From contig NCSJ02000050.1 in NCBI GenBank assembly GCA_002812745.2, positions 1 through 64,000 of the forward strand: a stretch of DNA of 64,000 nucleotides. The letters run 5' to 3'. This document shows, one piece after another, positions 1 through 9,762 of the stretch; position 1 is the first letter of the stretch; each line of letters opens with the position of its first letter. Both the position numbers and the translations under genes were made by a program. The notes beneath the pieces are model-generated. The model worked only from the letters and a program-made list of their open reading frames with translations, was not told where the DNA came from and did not search any database. The DNA is from Scytalidium lignicola (Eukaryota; Ascomycota; Leotiomycetes).

Positions 1-2
1 TA

Positions 3-998
3 ACGATCCTGGGTGGTCCATACTGCACAAGACGACCAACCTTGCGAGAAGTACTAGCGGATAAGCTTTTGCCGCCATGGACTTTGAGTGCTTTCACGCA
101 ATATCTCTCGCAAAACCATTGCTTAGAGACCTTGGAATTTACCATGGATGCTTCAAGATACGGTAAACATTACCAGGCCATAATTGATCAAGATGCACAT
201 ACCCCATTATCACTACAAACGCCTGACTATGCGTATGTACAAATGTTGTGGCAGAAGTTACTAGATGCCTACATTGCTCAGAATAGCCCACGCGAAGTCA
301 ACCTCCTTTCCGAAGTACAGGATGAATTGATCTCCTTGCCTAATACCTGCATTCCTCCGCACCCATCACACCTTGATCAAGCAGTGAAGATTGTCTATGA
401 TTTGATGGACGAATCCGTTCTTGTTCCTTTTCTTAACTCAGTTACGCCATTACATAGAGTTTCCAAGTCGTATTCCAACCTGTAAACATCAGACGACTCA
501 ATGATGGACGTTGATAGGCAACCCTTATCACCCTCACAAAGCCAAGAAAAAGACCAGATTCCCACTAGAGTTGGACCAGATGGTTCTCCTTCAAGACAAT
601 TGCAACAACATCTCTCGCCTTCTGCCAGTCGACACTCTCGAATTTCAGCCAACCTCTCCTACTCCACATCCGGATCTGGATCTGGATTAGGCTCATCATC
701 TGCGGTAGATGGCATTGAGAGCCTGACTGATGACAGCAATGACTTGCCCATGGCCTCTGTGATGGAGCCGTTGATACCACTAACGACACCACCTCAATCG
801 GACATGGGATTCTCTGATTTCTCACCAACCGCAAGCCCACAAAACTCGCGGAATGAGGGAACCAGCGGATGGAAGAAGATGAGCGCCAAGTTGGGATGGA
901 AGAACAAGTATAACCATGGTCCAACTTCAAGCACCAACTTCTCGAAATATTTTACAAGTACAGAACCCGTGGACAAGAATAGTAACCGGACTCCATGA
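3..998 (+). CDS. RGS-domain protein, 5' end outside window, interrupted by a stop or unannotated intron
   Basis: A reading frame open from the window edge encodes a regulator of G-protein signalling domain. The visible core includes LPPWTLSAFTQYLSQNHCLE followed by LEFTMDASRYGKHY, and later LLDAYI and LMDESVLVPFLNSV, which form the helical bundle that accelerates GTP hydrolysis on G-alpha subunits. A TAA at 483-485 stops the frame, but the same frame continues at once through TSDDSMMDVDRQPLSP and a Ser/Pro-rich tail ending WKKMSAKLGWKNKY to the stop at 996-998. Two readings remain open. A GT...TAG intron at 482-568 (87 nt) would keep the frame and remove the stop. Alternatively the gene is a nonsense-broken copy, because the residues just after the stop still read as coding. 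The true start lies upstream, since the first visible codon of the track-like frame is TTG. The family assignment is firm; intactness is not. Confidence 0.65.
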
Positions 999-1805
999 GG
1001 AGGACAAGTCACGTCATTACCGTCTCAATTCAAGCAACGCAGTCCTGATCCTTACCCCCCGGCCCGTCCTCGCCAAAGTTCGCTCGGCTGATGTTGCAAA
1101 TGCGTCTGATGCTGCTGTCCTAGTAGTCTTTTCCACACGTAATACCACGTTGAGGCGCATAGTGTCCTATGAACAGCTTTGAATCTGAGTCTCGACTTGA
1201 TTAATCAGAACTTATTAATGTAAATCACAGTCCATCGGATCACGCAGTCTTATGGATCACTGAAATTTACCGCGAAATTATGCAAAATCACCCCTTACCA
1301 TACTATATACCGATCAGAACAAGTGAGGAAAGATATCAATGTTAGGCTAAGCCCTTTTAGGTACCCAACACAGCTCGTTCCTTCTGTCACCCCAGCTTTA
1401 CAGACCAAAACAAACTACCGCAGACTAGAAAGGAGGATGAGTCAGAACGCCCTGATTTAGATATTATTTTTAGATGCTGCTCCAGCACTTGACATAGCTA
1501 CATGTCACACTTTCCACTTTATATTCCTTTTCACGGCACCCCTGTCTGCAATCGACTTCACATATTGGTGAAAAGGTTTATGTTACACAATTGCGAGGTT
1601 AGTATGCCTTCTAAATTACAGTTCGAGTTTGTTTGATAATTCTAGTAATACGGAAGCTGTTGTGGAGAACATTCCAGAAATTTCCCAATAACTCCGCAAC
1701 TCTCTCGAGCAAGACTGCTGAGCTTCTGGTTCACATGACAAACGGAATCATAGGTTAGCATCTTTACAACATTTCACAGTATACCACAGCTTACATCCTT
1801 TTTAA
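999..1805. other. Intergenic, no gene recognised
   Basis: Only short frames on both strands, none with recognisable similarity. Base composition falls towards AT-rich from about 1200 onwards, marking the start of a decayed stretch. Confidence 0.6.
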
Positions 1806-2363
1806 AGCATGTAAAACAGCAAGAGATAAACGAAAAATTTATGCAAGGTAAACGCGAAATTCGATATCTTAGGAAAATACATTTAATGAGCTAATGTTTA
1901 TTACAGGGCAAATCAATTCATTATAGATGGAGAATGCAATGTTTTTTTTGTGTACAAAGTAATCTTATATTGATTGCTCTTAATACAAAGGCTAAGCTAA
2001 AGTGAGATATAGATAACCTTAACAGAGTTCAATCCAACCTCATAAATGCGGAAAATCACATTAAACAGCTTCAAGGTCAGAAACGTGAAATAGAGGGTAA
2101 ATCCAGCTTTTTATCACAACGTTCGNTTTTTTAACTTTATATAGAAAAGTTAAGAAATCTAGNAAAAAAATTTAACACAAACTAAAGATTCTAATCGGTG
2201 CCTTAAGAAAGAGTCTTGGACAGCAATTGGTATATATGATGAGAATATATCAGAAGTGGATACAGAAAATCAGAGTAGGAAAAGGGCCAAAAGAGAAATA
2301 GTCAAAACAATTCCTGAAGATATTACCAGATTAAATGTGAAAGACTCAATTTTATTTATATAG
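1806..2363 (+). pseudogene. Remnant of a spliced coiled-coil gene
   Basis: Unknown function. Pieces of coding-like sequence are separated by plausible small introns. 1806-1847 reads KHVKQQEINEKFMQ, followed by GTAAAC. 2012-2096 reads DNLNRVQSNLINAENHIKQL and ends before GTAAAT. After an ATAG acceptor, 2145-2363 reads KLRNL and then, allowing for one uncertain homopolymer call at the N near 2163, LTQTKDSNRCLKKESWTAIG, KRAKREIVKTIPEDITRL and a TAG stop. The heptad-like charged and hydrophobic pattern suggests a coiled coil. An in-frame TAG at about 1925 and the N calls argue for a decayed copy, but a live multi-exon gene with sequencing errors is possible. Confidence 0.35.
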
Positions 2364-2776
2364 TTTTGTTTTTGTGTTTATTTTTTCTGATTTTGCTGGG
2401 AATTTTTACATATATCTGTATAATATAGGTTGGATCAACTTTATAGATTAAATAAGGTCATGACTATCAATTTATTTAAATTGTTTATTTTTTAAACTTA
2501 ATATCCATGGTCTAATTATATGATTTCAATATAATCTTGTTTTTAAAGTTTTTATAGCTTTGGATTGAAAAGTTAACTAACGTGGTTGTTTTCCCCTGCA
2601 AAACACATCTAGTATACAAAATAAGGGTTGATGAGGATTTTTTGGCTTTTAATTAAGAGATATTTTTATTAGAAATTATTGACCACAAAACAAAACATAA
2701 TGGCTGAACTTAAGGATGTTTAGGTTTGTTTTTATTTTAAATTTGCTATCTTGGTTATAATATCAGCCTCGTGTCA
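2364..2776. other. AT-rich intergenic
   Basis: Strongly AT-rich sequence with long T runs and no open frame. It may belong to an intron or to the tail of the neighbouring remnant. Nothing else is visible. Confidence 0.5.
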
Positions 2777-3121
2777 ATGTCAAAATCAATCAAATTCAGT
2801 CAGACGTGCAACAAAAATTTGGCACCGTTTATTATAACACACCCGATTGGCAGAGCGGCATATGGCTCCACAGCGCTAATCGGGACATATGCAGAAATTG
2901 CTAACACGAAACTGGGACATATGGTTGGATTTGACCATATCACCGCAGAGTTTACTCCGGAGTTTTCTGCCGTTAAGGATTTAGCTGAGGAGTTAAGGAA
3001 TGTTCTCTTTCGCAGTCGAGATCTAGCTCCTTTCACGGGAACCTACAAAGATTACAACATCATGTATGACGGTATGATTAATGCATTCGACAAAGCGATC
3101 AGCCATTTAGAGAAAAGATAA
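2777..3121 (+). CDS. Small hypothetical protein
   Basis: The ATG at 2777 opens a 114-codon frame whose base composition is clearly more balanced than the AT-rich DNA on its 5' side. The product begins MSKSIKFSQTCNKNLAPFII, has a central HPIGRAAYGSTALIGTYAEI stretch and ends with the helical AFDKAISHLEKR. I recognise no family, no signal peptide and no membrane segment. An acceptor-like ATATCAG lies just upstream (ending at 2767), so this may be the last exon of a longer gene whose earlier exons have decayed in the AT-rich stretch. Function unknown. Confidence 0.4.
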   Translation: MSKSIKFSQTCNKNLAPFIITHPIGRAAYGSTALIGTYAEIANTKLGHMVGFDHITAEFTPEFSAVKDLAEELRNVLFRSRDLAPFTGTYKDYNIMYDGMINAFDKAISHLEKR

Positions 3122-3715
3122 TAGCTGAGAATAATAATTTATGCTGTCATAATATCTATTCGCCACTCTCCTTGGCTGTACCCTTCTCCTTGTTCCAACT
3201 CCAATCTGTACTTTGATTGCCTAGCCCACACCCCCTTACTCGTTCGTATATCTCTTTTCACGTGCAACAATGTGGTCAATCGCTCCGTAACGATCGCTGG
3301 TGTCTAAGGCGTAGCCATTGGTCCTGCCCTGCTACAAATCCCTTATCCAACTAGCTCAAGTAGAAGTTGGCGCAAAATGGTAATATAATGTTAACTCTGA
3401 AGCTCCTCCTTTCTCACTCACTTTGTATTTCATTGTGTCTGACTGGGATTATTGTTATTCCGGAGAACTTGGATGACTAGCATACCTGCGGCGACTTTGT
3501 GTTATGGAAATGGTCATATGACCGAGGCCTTGCTCTTAGTCAGTTTACTATTGAGGCTACATTTACACATCATGAAATTTTTATATAAGTAGGTGAAAAG
3601 GAGACTGGAAAGTATTGTATTTGCAAGAGTTACGATACAAGTAGAAACACGTGACCTTGGGCCTTCGTGACCTTGGGCCTTAGTGCCTCGTAGCCTGAGG
3701 ACAAACACAACGGAA
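3122..3715. other. Intergenic, nothing recognised
   Basis: Balanced composition but no convincing frame. A short direct repeat is present (two close copies of gaccttgggcctt around 3652-3681). Confidence 0.5.
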
Positions 3716-4012
3716 ATGCCGTATATCGCCGAAAATCTTCAGAGATCGTGGCACCTTTCGATGATGATGGCTCCCCCAAGACTTGTGCGAGAATCAGTAA
3801 GCTGCACAGCTGGGGATGCAGCACATGCCGAGCTGACCAAGTGTGTGGATTCTCGAAATCCTGACGTGGTCAACAAGAGGCTAGACATGTTACTGAGTTT
3901 CGATAATTTCTTGAGGAATCCAGAACTTCAGAACACGAACGCGTTGGTTGTGGACCTCCTTGATGTAAGCAGCGTCATTGATGAGATGGTTTCTCAACAT
4001 TTGACGTGCTGA
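3716..4012 (+). CDS. Small hypothetical protein or gene fragment
   Basis: The ATG at 3716 starts a 98-residue frame (MPYIAENLQRSWHLSMMMAP ... SSVIDEMVSQHLTC). The C-terminal half reads as amphipathic helix (RNPDVVNKRLDMLLSFDNFL, then VVDLLDVSSVIDEMV). No family is recognised. It ends 47 bp before the left target-site copy of the MULE element, so it could be the 5' part of a host gene that the insertion separated from downstream sequence, although no matching continuation was recognised after the element. Confidence 0.3.
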   Translation: MPYIAENLQRSWHLSMMMAPPRLVRESVSCTAGDAAHAELTKCVDSRNPDVVNKRLDMLLSFDNFLRNPELQNTNALVVDLLDVSSVIDEMVSQHLTC

Positions 4013-4058
4013 CGCTGGAGTGCGGCCCTAAGAGGCATCAGCCTGTTCTCGTTGAGCT

Positions 4059-4066
4059 ATATTGAA
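4059..4066. repeat. Left target-site duplication of the MULE
   Basis: The octamer atattgaa directly abuts the left terminal inverted repeat. The identical octamer abuts the right end at 6695-6702. Confidence 0.85.
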
Positions 4067-4126
4067 GGGCAAACCTAAATCCACTCCTGGTTTACCTAAA
4101 TCCACATACGAGATTGCCGATACCGG
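4067..4126 (+). repeat. Left terminal inverted repeat, 60 bp
   Basis: Exact reverse complement of 6635-6694 across all 60 positions. It contains an internal direct duplication of the motif cctaaatccac. Confidence 0.95.
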
Positions 4127-4239
4127 GCACACCCCAGGCACTCTACCACCTCGCGTTCCCATACAATTTTGTACTATGCGAAGAGACTGAATAATGAAAT
4201 TTATTCAACCAATTTAATCCACTAACACTACTTTCTCTA

Positions 4240-6435
4240 GCTAAATTTGCACATTCTAACTACACTATAACTTCAATACAATCTTGTGTTTTTTGTGATT
4301 CTTCTAAGCCTTCCATATTCAGATTACTCTGAATTGCTAAGTTAACTAACGTTGCTGTTTCCTCCACAGAATCTGTTTGATATATTGATGAAATTCCAAG
4401 CTGATAACCTCGTTCTCATGCTGTCCCAGGCTCATAAGTATCCCCAATATTGTTAATTCTCTGAAGTCCAATTCTAGTAACTGTACGGCCAAACCTAGTA
4501 ATATATTGCTGTCTATTTGATATACTTTTTTGTTGAACAAGTACTTGAACAACTATTTCCAAGGTTGCAAGACATATTCTTATAGCTAGAGTCTCCATAA
4601 TTGGAGAAGCTGAACTAGTAAGGAGTTCAAAAGCTGATGGTAAACACCTGGTACTAGATACTGAATTTGTACTCCTACCAAGAGCTCCCCTTGGCCTTCC
4701 TTTACCTTGTACAACCTATAAGTTTAACACAAGTCCTTGAATGTTGTAATTAACCAAAGTACTTTCAGTTTACCTGTTATAATACCAATGAACATGTATA
4801 TCTTCTAGAAGAATCACCCTCCCAACTTGCTGGCGTTTCCATATAATATAATAACAAAGAAGGCCTATAAACTTCTGAATTGTACAAGCACATCCCTCAG
4901 GAGATATTGTAACTCCAACTCTAGGAATTTTAATTTGTTCAACTAAAATCTTTTGAAGAGCATAATCATAAACCTAACCAATAACTATTGCAAAAAGTGG
5001 TATATTGATATGGTACTTGATTCAAAGTTATTCTTAAGCTGTAGTAGCAGATATACNTTTTTTACTAAGTAGCCCAAAACAAGACTAATTTCTCAAACAC
5101 ATCATTAAGGTCTTCATTTCCTCGTTGTAAATATGTCTTTAAAATACTATAGTACCTTTTAATTGAAGAGGTTACTACTACTCCAAAGTAATAGTACTGG
5201 TCAATCTAATACCATACTAGCTTTTCCTTCCATAAGATTAACCATGTATTCTCAGCATATTTAACCGCAACATTAGGAAAAGCATGAAATTTAATGAGAT
5301 TAGATGAATAAGCTTCTTCAGTTCAAGAGTCCAAAAGTGCTCCCCATGCTTTCATAAATTCCTGAAAAGTAAGGTGCCTTTTGTAAATACCATTCTCTTT
5401 AACTAAAGATAAAAAGAATCTCTTAGTCTTAGCTAACACATTCATGTTAACATGCCATCAGCAAAGGATATGATTAGAATTAAGGAAAAATGAATCAATA
5501 CTATTCATTAGAGCTAATTCTCTATCAGTTACAATAAAGAATAACTCTGGAATATCGTATTTATTCATCACTTCCTTAAATTGTCTTAAAACCCAGTTGT
5601 ATGATTCTTCAGTCTCATTAGAGAGAAATACTAGCCCAATTTACAACACTTTATTTCCACCAGTTATAACACATATATTAAGGAGTAACATGCAGAATCA
5701 ATTGGTTTTGTAAGTACAATCTATGAGGAGAATATCAAGGTATTGTTAATATATAGATATTACAGCAAGATCTATATAAAACAGCTAAACAAGGTTGTTA
5801 GTTAAATTAACAGTATATACTTTACAAGAGCCCTTTTCCTGAAGTTTCCACCTAATTTGTTAGTAAATAGTAGATAAGAGAATAGGTTAAAACATACAAT
5901 AACCATTAAATTGATGTTCTGCTAGATAAATCCTTTAACCTTGCACTTTAGGTGATATTAATAATATCACTTGACTTCAGGAGAATATCTAGTTGCTGAA
6001 GAGAAAGGGAATCAAAGATTGAGCGTTTTTCATGCCAACACATACATTAATTACAATATAAGCATGTTGCTCAGTGGTTAAAGTAACTACTCTATGCTGA
6101 GGGTAAGCTATAGCTTGATTGCTATCATGATTATAAGTAAGTTCTAAAACTTTAAGCCTCTAACTACTACTCTCTAGAGTAACAACTACTCTCATATTAC
6201 AACCACACTTCTTGGAACTTCCTTTACGCTGTTTAGAAGAGTAGACTTCGCTTTTCTTGCCTTTAGATTGATATCTCCCAGCTCAAGCACAAGTATAAAT
6301 TACTCTGTAAGGCTTGCTATCACGTCTGGTAAAAGCATAACCATTATCACACGCCCATGCTTGAATTAAAGTTTGTAAAGCCTCTAAATCAGGATACAAA
6401 TCTTCTGGAGGAGCAAGACCACATGAAGATGCCAT
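4240..6435 (-). pseudogene. Degraded FAR1/MULE transposase
   Basis: Read on the minus strand from the ATG at 6433-6435. The N-terminus MASSCGLAPPEDLYPDLEAL continues into WACDNGYAFTRRDSKPYRVI, typical of the FAR1-like DNA-binding domain. Further down come KKCGCNMRVVVTL and the MULE transposase core: DILLIDCTYKT, TEESYNWVLRQFKEVM, ELFFIVTDRELALMNS, then C-stop-WHVNMNVLAKTKRFF and FHAFPNVAVKYAENTWLI. A C-terminal KGRPRGALGRS lies near 4690. In-frame TGA codons occur where an arginine (CGA) would be expected, for example before WHVN, consistent with C-to-T decay. Frameshifts and TAA/TGA stops recur throughout, so no product is expected. Confidence 0.85.
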
Positions 6436-6634
6436 TGAGGGCTGAAATAAAGTGATAAAAGTGGTTGAGAAAGTTTCAATTATAATAACTACAATTATTT
6501 TCATAATAATTACAATGTCCTTTTGTATGCCCTAAATTACCTGTATGTCTCAGTTTAGTATGCCTGTACCTAAATGTATATCTAGATTACTAACAAATTG
6601 TATAGGTGAAAGTTTAACGAGTAGTTGCCGGATG

Positions 6635-6694
6635 CCGGTATCGGCAATCTCGTATGTGGATTTAGGTAAACCAGGAGTGGATTTAGGTTTGCCC
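6635..6694 (-). repeat. Right terminal inverted repeat, 60 bp
   Basis: Reverse complement of 4067-4126 with no mismatch. It ends in ggtttgccc next to the right target copy. Confidence 0.95.
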
Positions 6695-6702
6695 ATATTG
6701 AA
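6695..6702. repeat. Right target-site duplication of the MULE
   Basis: The octamer atattgaa follows the right inverted repeat directly and matches 4059-4066. Confidence 0.85.
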
Positions 6703-7090
6703 CAGCTCGAGATTACCTGACCTACGCTACGGTCACGGAGGCATCAACAGTGGACTCTGTCACTGGCTCCGCTCTATCCGTTATGTCTGTCTTTGTAACA
6801 AAATCCTATCAGGTCAGCTCTAGTGTTATGATTAGGCTGTCATCCATTATTTACCTTGACAGAAGATTCAGGGGCGAGCGTGCTGTAAGAATGCCACTTT
6901 CTTGCTGGGTTGGTGAAACCATGCTTAAATATCAATACGCACTGTATAATATTTAAGTTGTAACAATATTTAAGTATTAGTCAGCACAATTACACAAATC
7001 CCGATGTGTTTTCTAACCCTGATTAATTGAGAAATATGTCTTTATATAGCACACTCGATAATCGAATAGACGTTATTTCTGAAATTTCCA
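6703..7090. other. Intergenic, nothing recognised
   Basis: Short frames only. The sequence becomes AT-rich after about 6950. Confidence 0.5.
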
Positions 7091-7300
7091 CTATTTCCTA
7101 CTTCGATTGTTTCTAGTTGATGGCCTTCTACTATTCTCCAAATCTAGGTTTTTCAAATTGTTCATAACTCTTATTGTGAAGGTGTGATATGGTCCTAAGG
7201 CCTTCTCTCTTCCAGATAATGCCCGTAAATACATCTTCTCAGCCTCATCCAGCTTTCCTTGATCACCATATAAATTCCCAAGATTATTAACAGCAGGTTC
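7091..7300 (-). pseudogene. TPR fragment from an NLR-type gene
   Basis: The minus strand encodes AVNNLGNLYGDQGKLDEAEK followed by MYLRALSGREKALGPYHTFT, one near-perfect tetratricopeptide repeat of the kinesin-light-chain (TPR_12) type that fungal NB-ARC/NACHT proteins carry in tandem at their C-terminus, and then a short charged tail to a stop. Only one full unit remains. Upstream sequence no longer matches and there is no ATG, so this is the stranded 3' end of a larger gene. Confidence 0.65.
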
Positions 7301-7317
7301 ACAGAGCACCGTCTCTT

Positions 7318-7593
7318 CACAGTCCCTTACACTGGAGGAGAAGAACTATGTTCAAGTCACTTTAGTAAAACGTGGGGTTAACATTGCTGGTAACACATAT
7401 AGCTTCAGTGCTATTGATGGGCGAGTGGAAAAACTTGGTAGTGATTTCTTTGAATGGACATATCAGGGAAACCCCTGTATGGTTTACTATGGGCGGAACT
7501 CTCACGTGTATTATTGGACATAGAGTTTGGATCCCGAGAGCAGTTATGTGGTTGACAAAAGTGGTAAAGGAAAGGGGAGAAAATAGCTACATT
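7318..7593 (+). pseudogene. Unrecognised coding remnant with internal stop
   Basis: A plus-strand frame reads SQSLTLEEKNYVQVTLVKRG, then NIAGNTYSFSAIDGRVEKLG and PCMVYYGRNSHVYYWT, meets a TAG, and resumes with SLDPESSYVVDKSGKGKGRK. Regular aromatic and beta-strand-like spacing on both sides of the TAG suggests a once-coding segment in which a CAG may have become TAG. No family is recognised. Confidence 0.3.
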
Positions 7594-8044
7594 AGCAGAC
7601 CAGTTCGGAATACTTGTGTCGGTTGAGATTTACATAATCTATTTCATATCTCATCTAGGTAATTCACTGCACCAGATCTTGCATTAAGCTTTTAACCCTG
7701 TGAATCCCAGTCTTCAAAAATCCGGTGAAGGCTACCTTTAAGCTTCAGCGTTTGTAATTGGAGCCTTGTTATGCTTGTGGCCAATTAAGGCGAATTTCGA
7801 GTTTTGGGCCTCTTTGGACCTGTGAGATCTGTAGAAAACGAAATAAAGGCAAATCGACGTCAAAATCAAAAATCTACAGTTTACCCTGTAAGGGGTCAAA
7901 TAGTAAAGCATTTGCAGGACTGGGTGGCAAACGCAAGGGAAAAGGAGGGTATACTACTTCGAAAAGATTGGATAAGGCCTTTAACAGTAAATAATGACTT
8001 GAGTAATAATCCGAATGAATAGAGTGGGCTATAATAGTAAGAAT
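7594..8044. other. Intergenic
   Basis: No ATG-initiated frame of note. A frame around 7758-7994 has two CxxC pairs but starts directly after a TAA and lacks an ATG. Confidence 0.45.
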
Positions 8045-8137
8045 GGCCCATCAAAGTGAGTATAATTAGCCCATCCAAGTCAGTGGTAATAGCCCATCAA
8101 AGTCAGTAATAATGGCCCATCAAAGGTGAGTAAGGAT
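8045..8137. repeat. 23-bp minisatellite, four copies
   Basis: Four imperfect head-to-tail copies begin at 8045, 8068, 8091 and 8114, with core agcccatcaaagtcag. The last copy carries one inserted base. Degenerate relatives of the unit (agcctgtaatggtagg and similar) continue to about 8190. Confidence 0.8.
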
Positions 8138-8829
8138 AGCCTGTAATGGTAGGAATGGTCAGTAATGCGTGGAATGAGTGGAATAGGCTGTAATATCTGT
8201 AGAAATGGCTCCTAAAGGCCTGTACGGGAGTGTACGGCAATTCAATTTATCACGTGAGCCCTAAGGGGTGCGAAGCGGCCGCCCCCCCCCCTTGAGCGTA
8301 CCGAAAAGCAAGCAAAGCGTGTTAAAACCTAACGCAGGCTGCCTAGATATGGTGCCAGCATATACAAGTCCCGAATTTAACATTCCAGAAAGGCACATCT
8401 TTCCACGGCAACAGAATGTCACATATGTCAGGTAAATTAATTAAGATTGCTTCCACAAATCCCCACGCTTAGCACCGGAATTAGATACCTACAAATATGT
8501 GTTCTACTGCAACGATAACTACTTATGATATTCAGCCGGGAGGATAACCCTGATGATCTCTTTCGATTGGTGGCTATTGCTGGCTCTCGGGCATGTATAT
8601 CTGCTACCCAGGAGATCATACGACTAATTTATACCTGGTATTCTCGACGACTGCTTGATTCATTGTGTTGTAATCTACACTGTACATCTTCCTCATTCCT
8701 AACCGTCTAGCTAATTTGGAATAAAGAAGACGAGAAGAAGAAAGGAAACTCGTTGGAAGGCCCCCGTTGGCTATTGAGATCTATCAACACAAAGGTCGAT
8801 ACCACATGGGCTCGACGGCCGGATTCGAG
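8138..8829. other. Intergenic
   Basis: Contains degenerate minisatellite units, a run of ten C residues at about 8282-8291, and short frames without similarity. Confidence 0.5.
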
Positions 8830-9416
8830 TTAGAGGATAGCCTCGACGATATCGAGTGCTTGCGACTGAACTTCATCGGATATCTCCGTCAACTCGTCGT
8901 AGTTGAGGCTTCGCAGTACCTCTTCGTTGTTATAGGCTGCCTCGAGCTCATTCAAAACCTCCGTCTCCAACAGACTGGTCAGTTCGGTGAGGGTATTTCG
9001 ATGTTGTACTATTAATTTTAGAAACAAAGAAAAAAAGGGAGGGGCGAGGCCTGGCCAGAAAGAGCAACAAGACTCACGATCAAGCGCCATCTCCGTCCCA
9101 TTCAAAGTGTAGAAATAATTCGACCCTTTCGAAAGCGATTCTGCTAGCTTCTCAATTCCAGTGGCTTTACCTTCTTCGTCAGATTGTTGCTGCTTCCGTC
9201 TCACGCCGAAGAAGCCTCCTCTGTCCTTGCTAAGGCTGCTCTGCTTCTTGATTTCGTCCAACACGGCCCGGCTCTTTTTTGAAACACTCGGCCGTGCCTT
9301 CGCACCAGTCTCTCGTGGCTACAGCATTGTTTCTCGTGTTTGATGCCGGCGCCGAATGCAGTTGATCCAATATCTTTTCCCATCGATGGTCTCGAGAGGC
9401 CGACATGCTTGCTCAT
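8830..9416 (-). CDS. Hypothetical 143-residue acidic helical protein, three exons
   Basis: Minus-strand gene with start ATG at 9414-9416. A consistent model has exons 9405-9416, 9078-9318 and 8830-9008. The second intron (9009-9077, GTGAGT...AATAG) is well supported because it removes a clearly non-coding stretch and keeps the frame. The first intron (9319-9404, GTCGGC...TGTAG) is weaker but is needed to link an ATG to the long exon. The three exons total 432 nt, an exact multiple of three. The product has a basic N-terminus, GGFFGVRRKQQQ, GSNYFYTLNGTEMALD, and a strongly acidic helical C-terminus (TELTSLLETEVLNELEAAYN to ALDIVEAIL). I recognise no family; the helical C-terminus would suit a complex subunit. 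Confidence 0.6.
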
Positions 9417-9762
9417 TTGGTTGCATCAGTCGCAAAAGGTCGCAAATTGGTATCACCTGGCGTTGATGTGCTGAGCCAGGCGGCGGCTGTGGAACTGTCT
9501 ACTGCCTAATAATAACTTATTCTGTTCCTGCAGCCGCAACTCTAATTCATTCTCCGACTAATAAATAAAGCAGGAGCCGAAATCACAACGTCCACCACTC
9601 ACTGAGCGAATTACACGCAATTCGGAATCATCATGGAAATACGTTGGGCATTTATGTATTGAGCTGCGTCGGGTATGGACGCATTAATGACCATATGCAG
9701 CACCCTGGAATGGTTCGTTCAGCTCTCAATTTGGCCATTGCTCAGTCAACTGCTATCAACAG
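9417..9762. other. Intergenic
   Basis: Spacer between two minus-strand genes. It presumably holds the promoter of the upstream-lying small gene and the 3' UTR of the DUF6594 gene. No motif stands out. Confidence 0.5.

Larger units (their letters stand above)
4067..6694 (-). mobile_element. Mutator-like (MULE) DNA transposon, complete but inactive
   Basis: A 2,628-bp element bounded by perfect 60-bp terminal inverted repeats (outer end gggcaaacctaaatc) and flanked by an 8-bp duplicated target. The interior is AT-rich and carries, on the minus strand, the recognisable remains of a FAR1-type DNA-binding domain followed by a MULE transposase. Many in-frame stops show that it cannot encode an active enzyme. 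The two ends remain identical while the gene is degraded, so either decay was fast and AT-biased or the ends are under weaker attack. Target length of 8-10 bp and a FAR1/MULE transposase are both normal for this superfamily. Confidence 0.92.

Noticed and set aside
7758..7994. Frame with CYAC...CEIC zinc-ribbon-like pairs
   Set aside because: Begins immediately after a stop and has no ATG; two CxxC pairs alone are not enough to call a gene.
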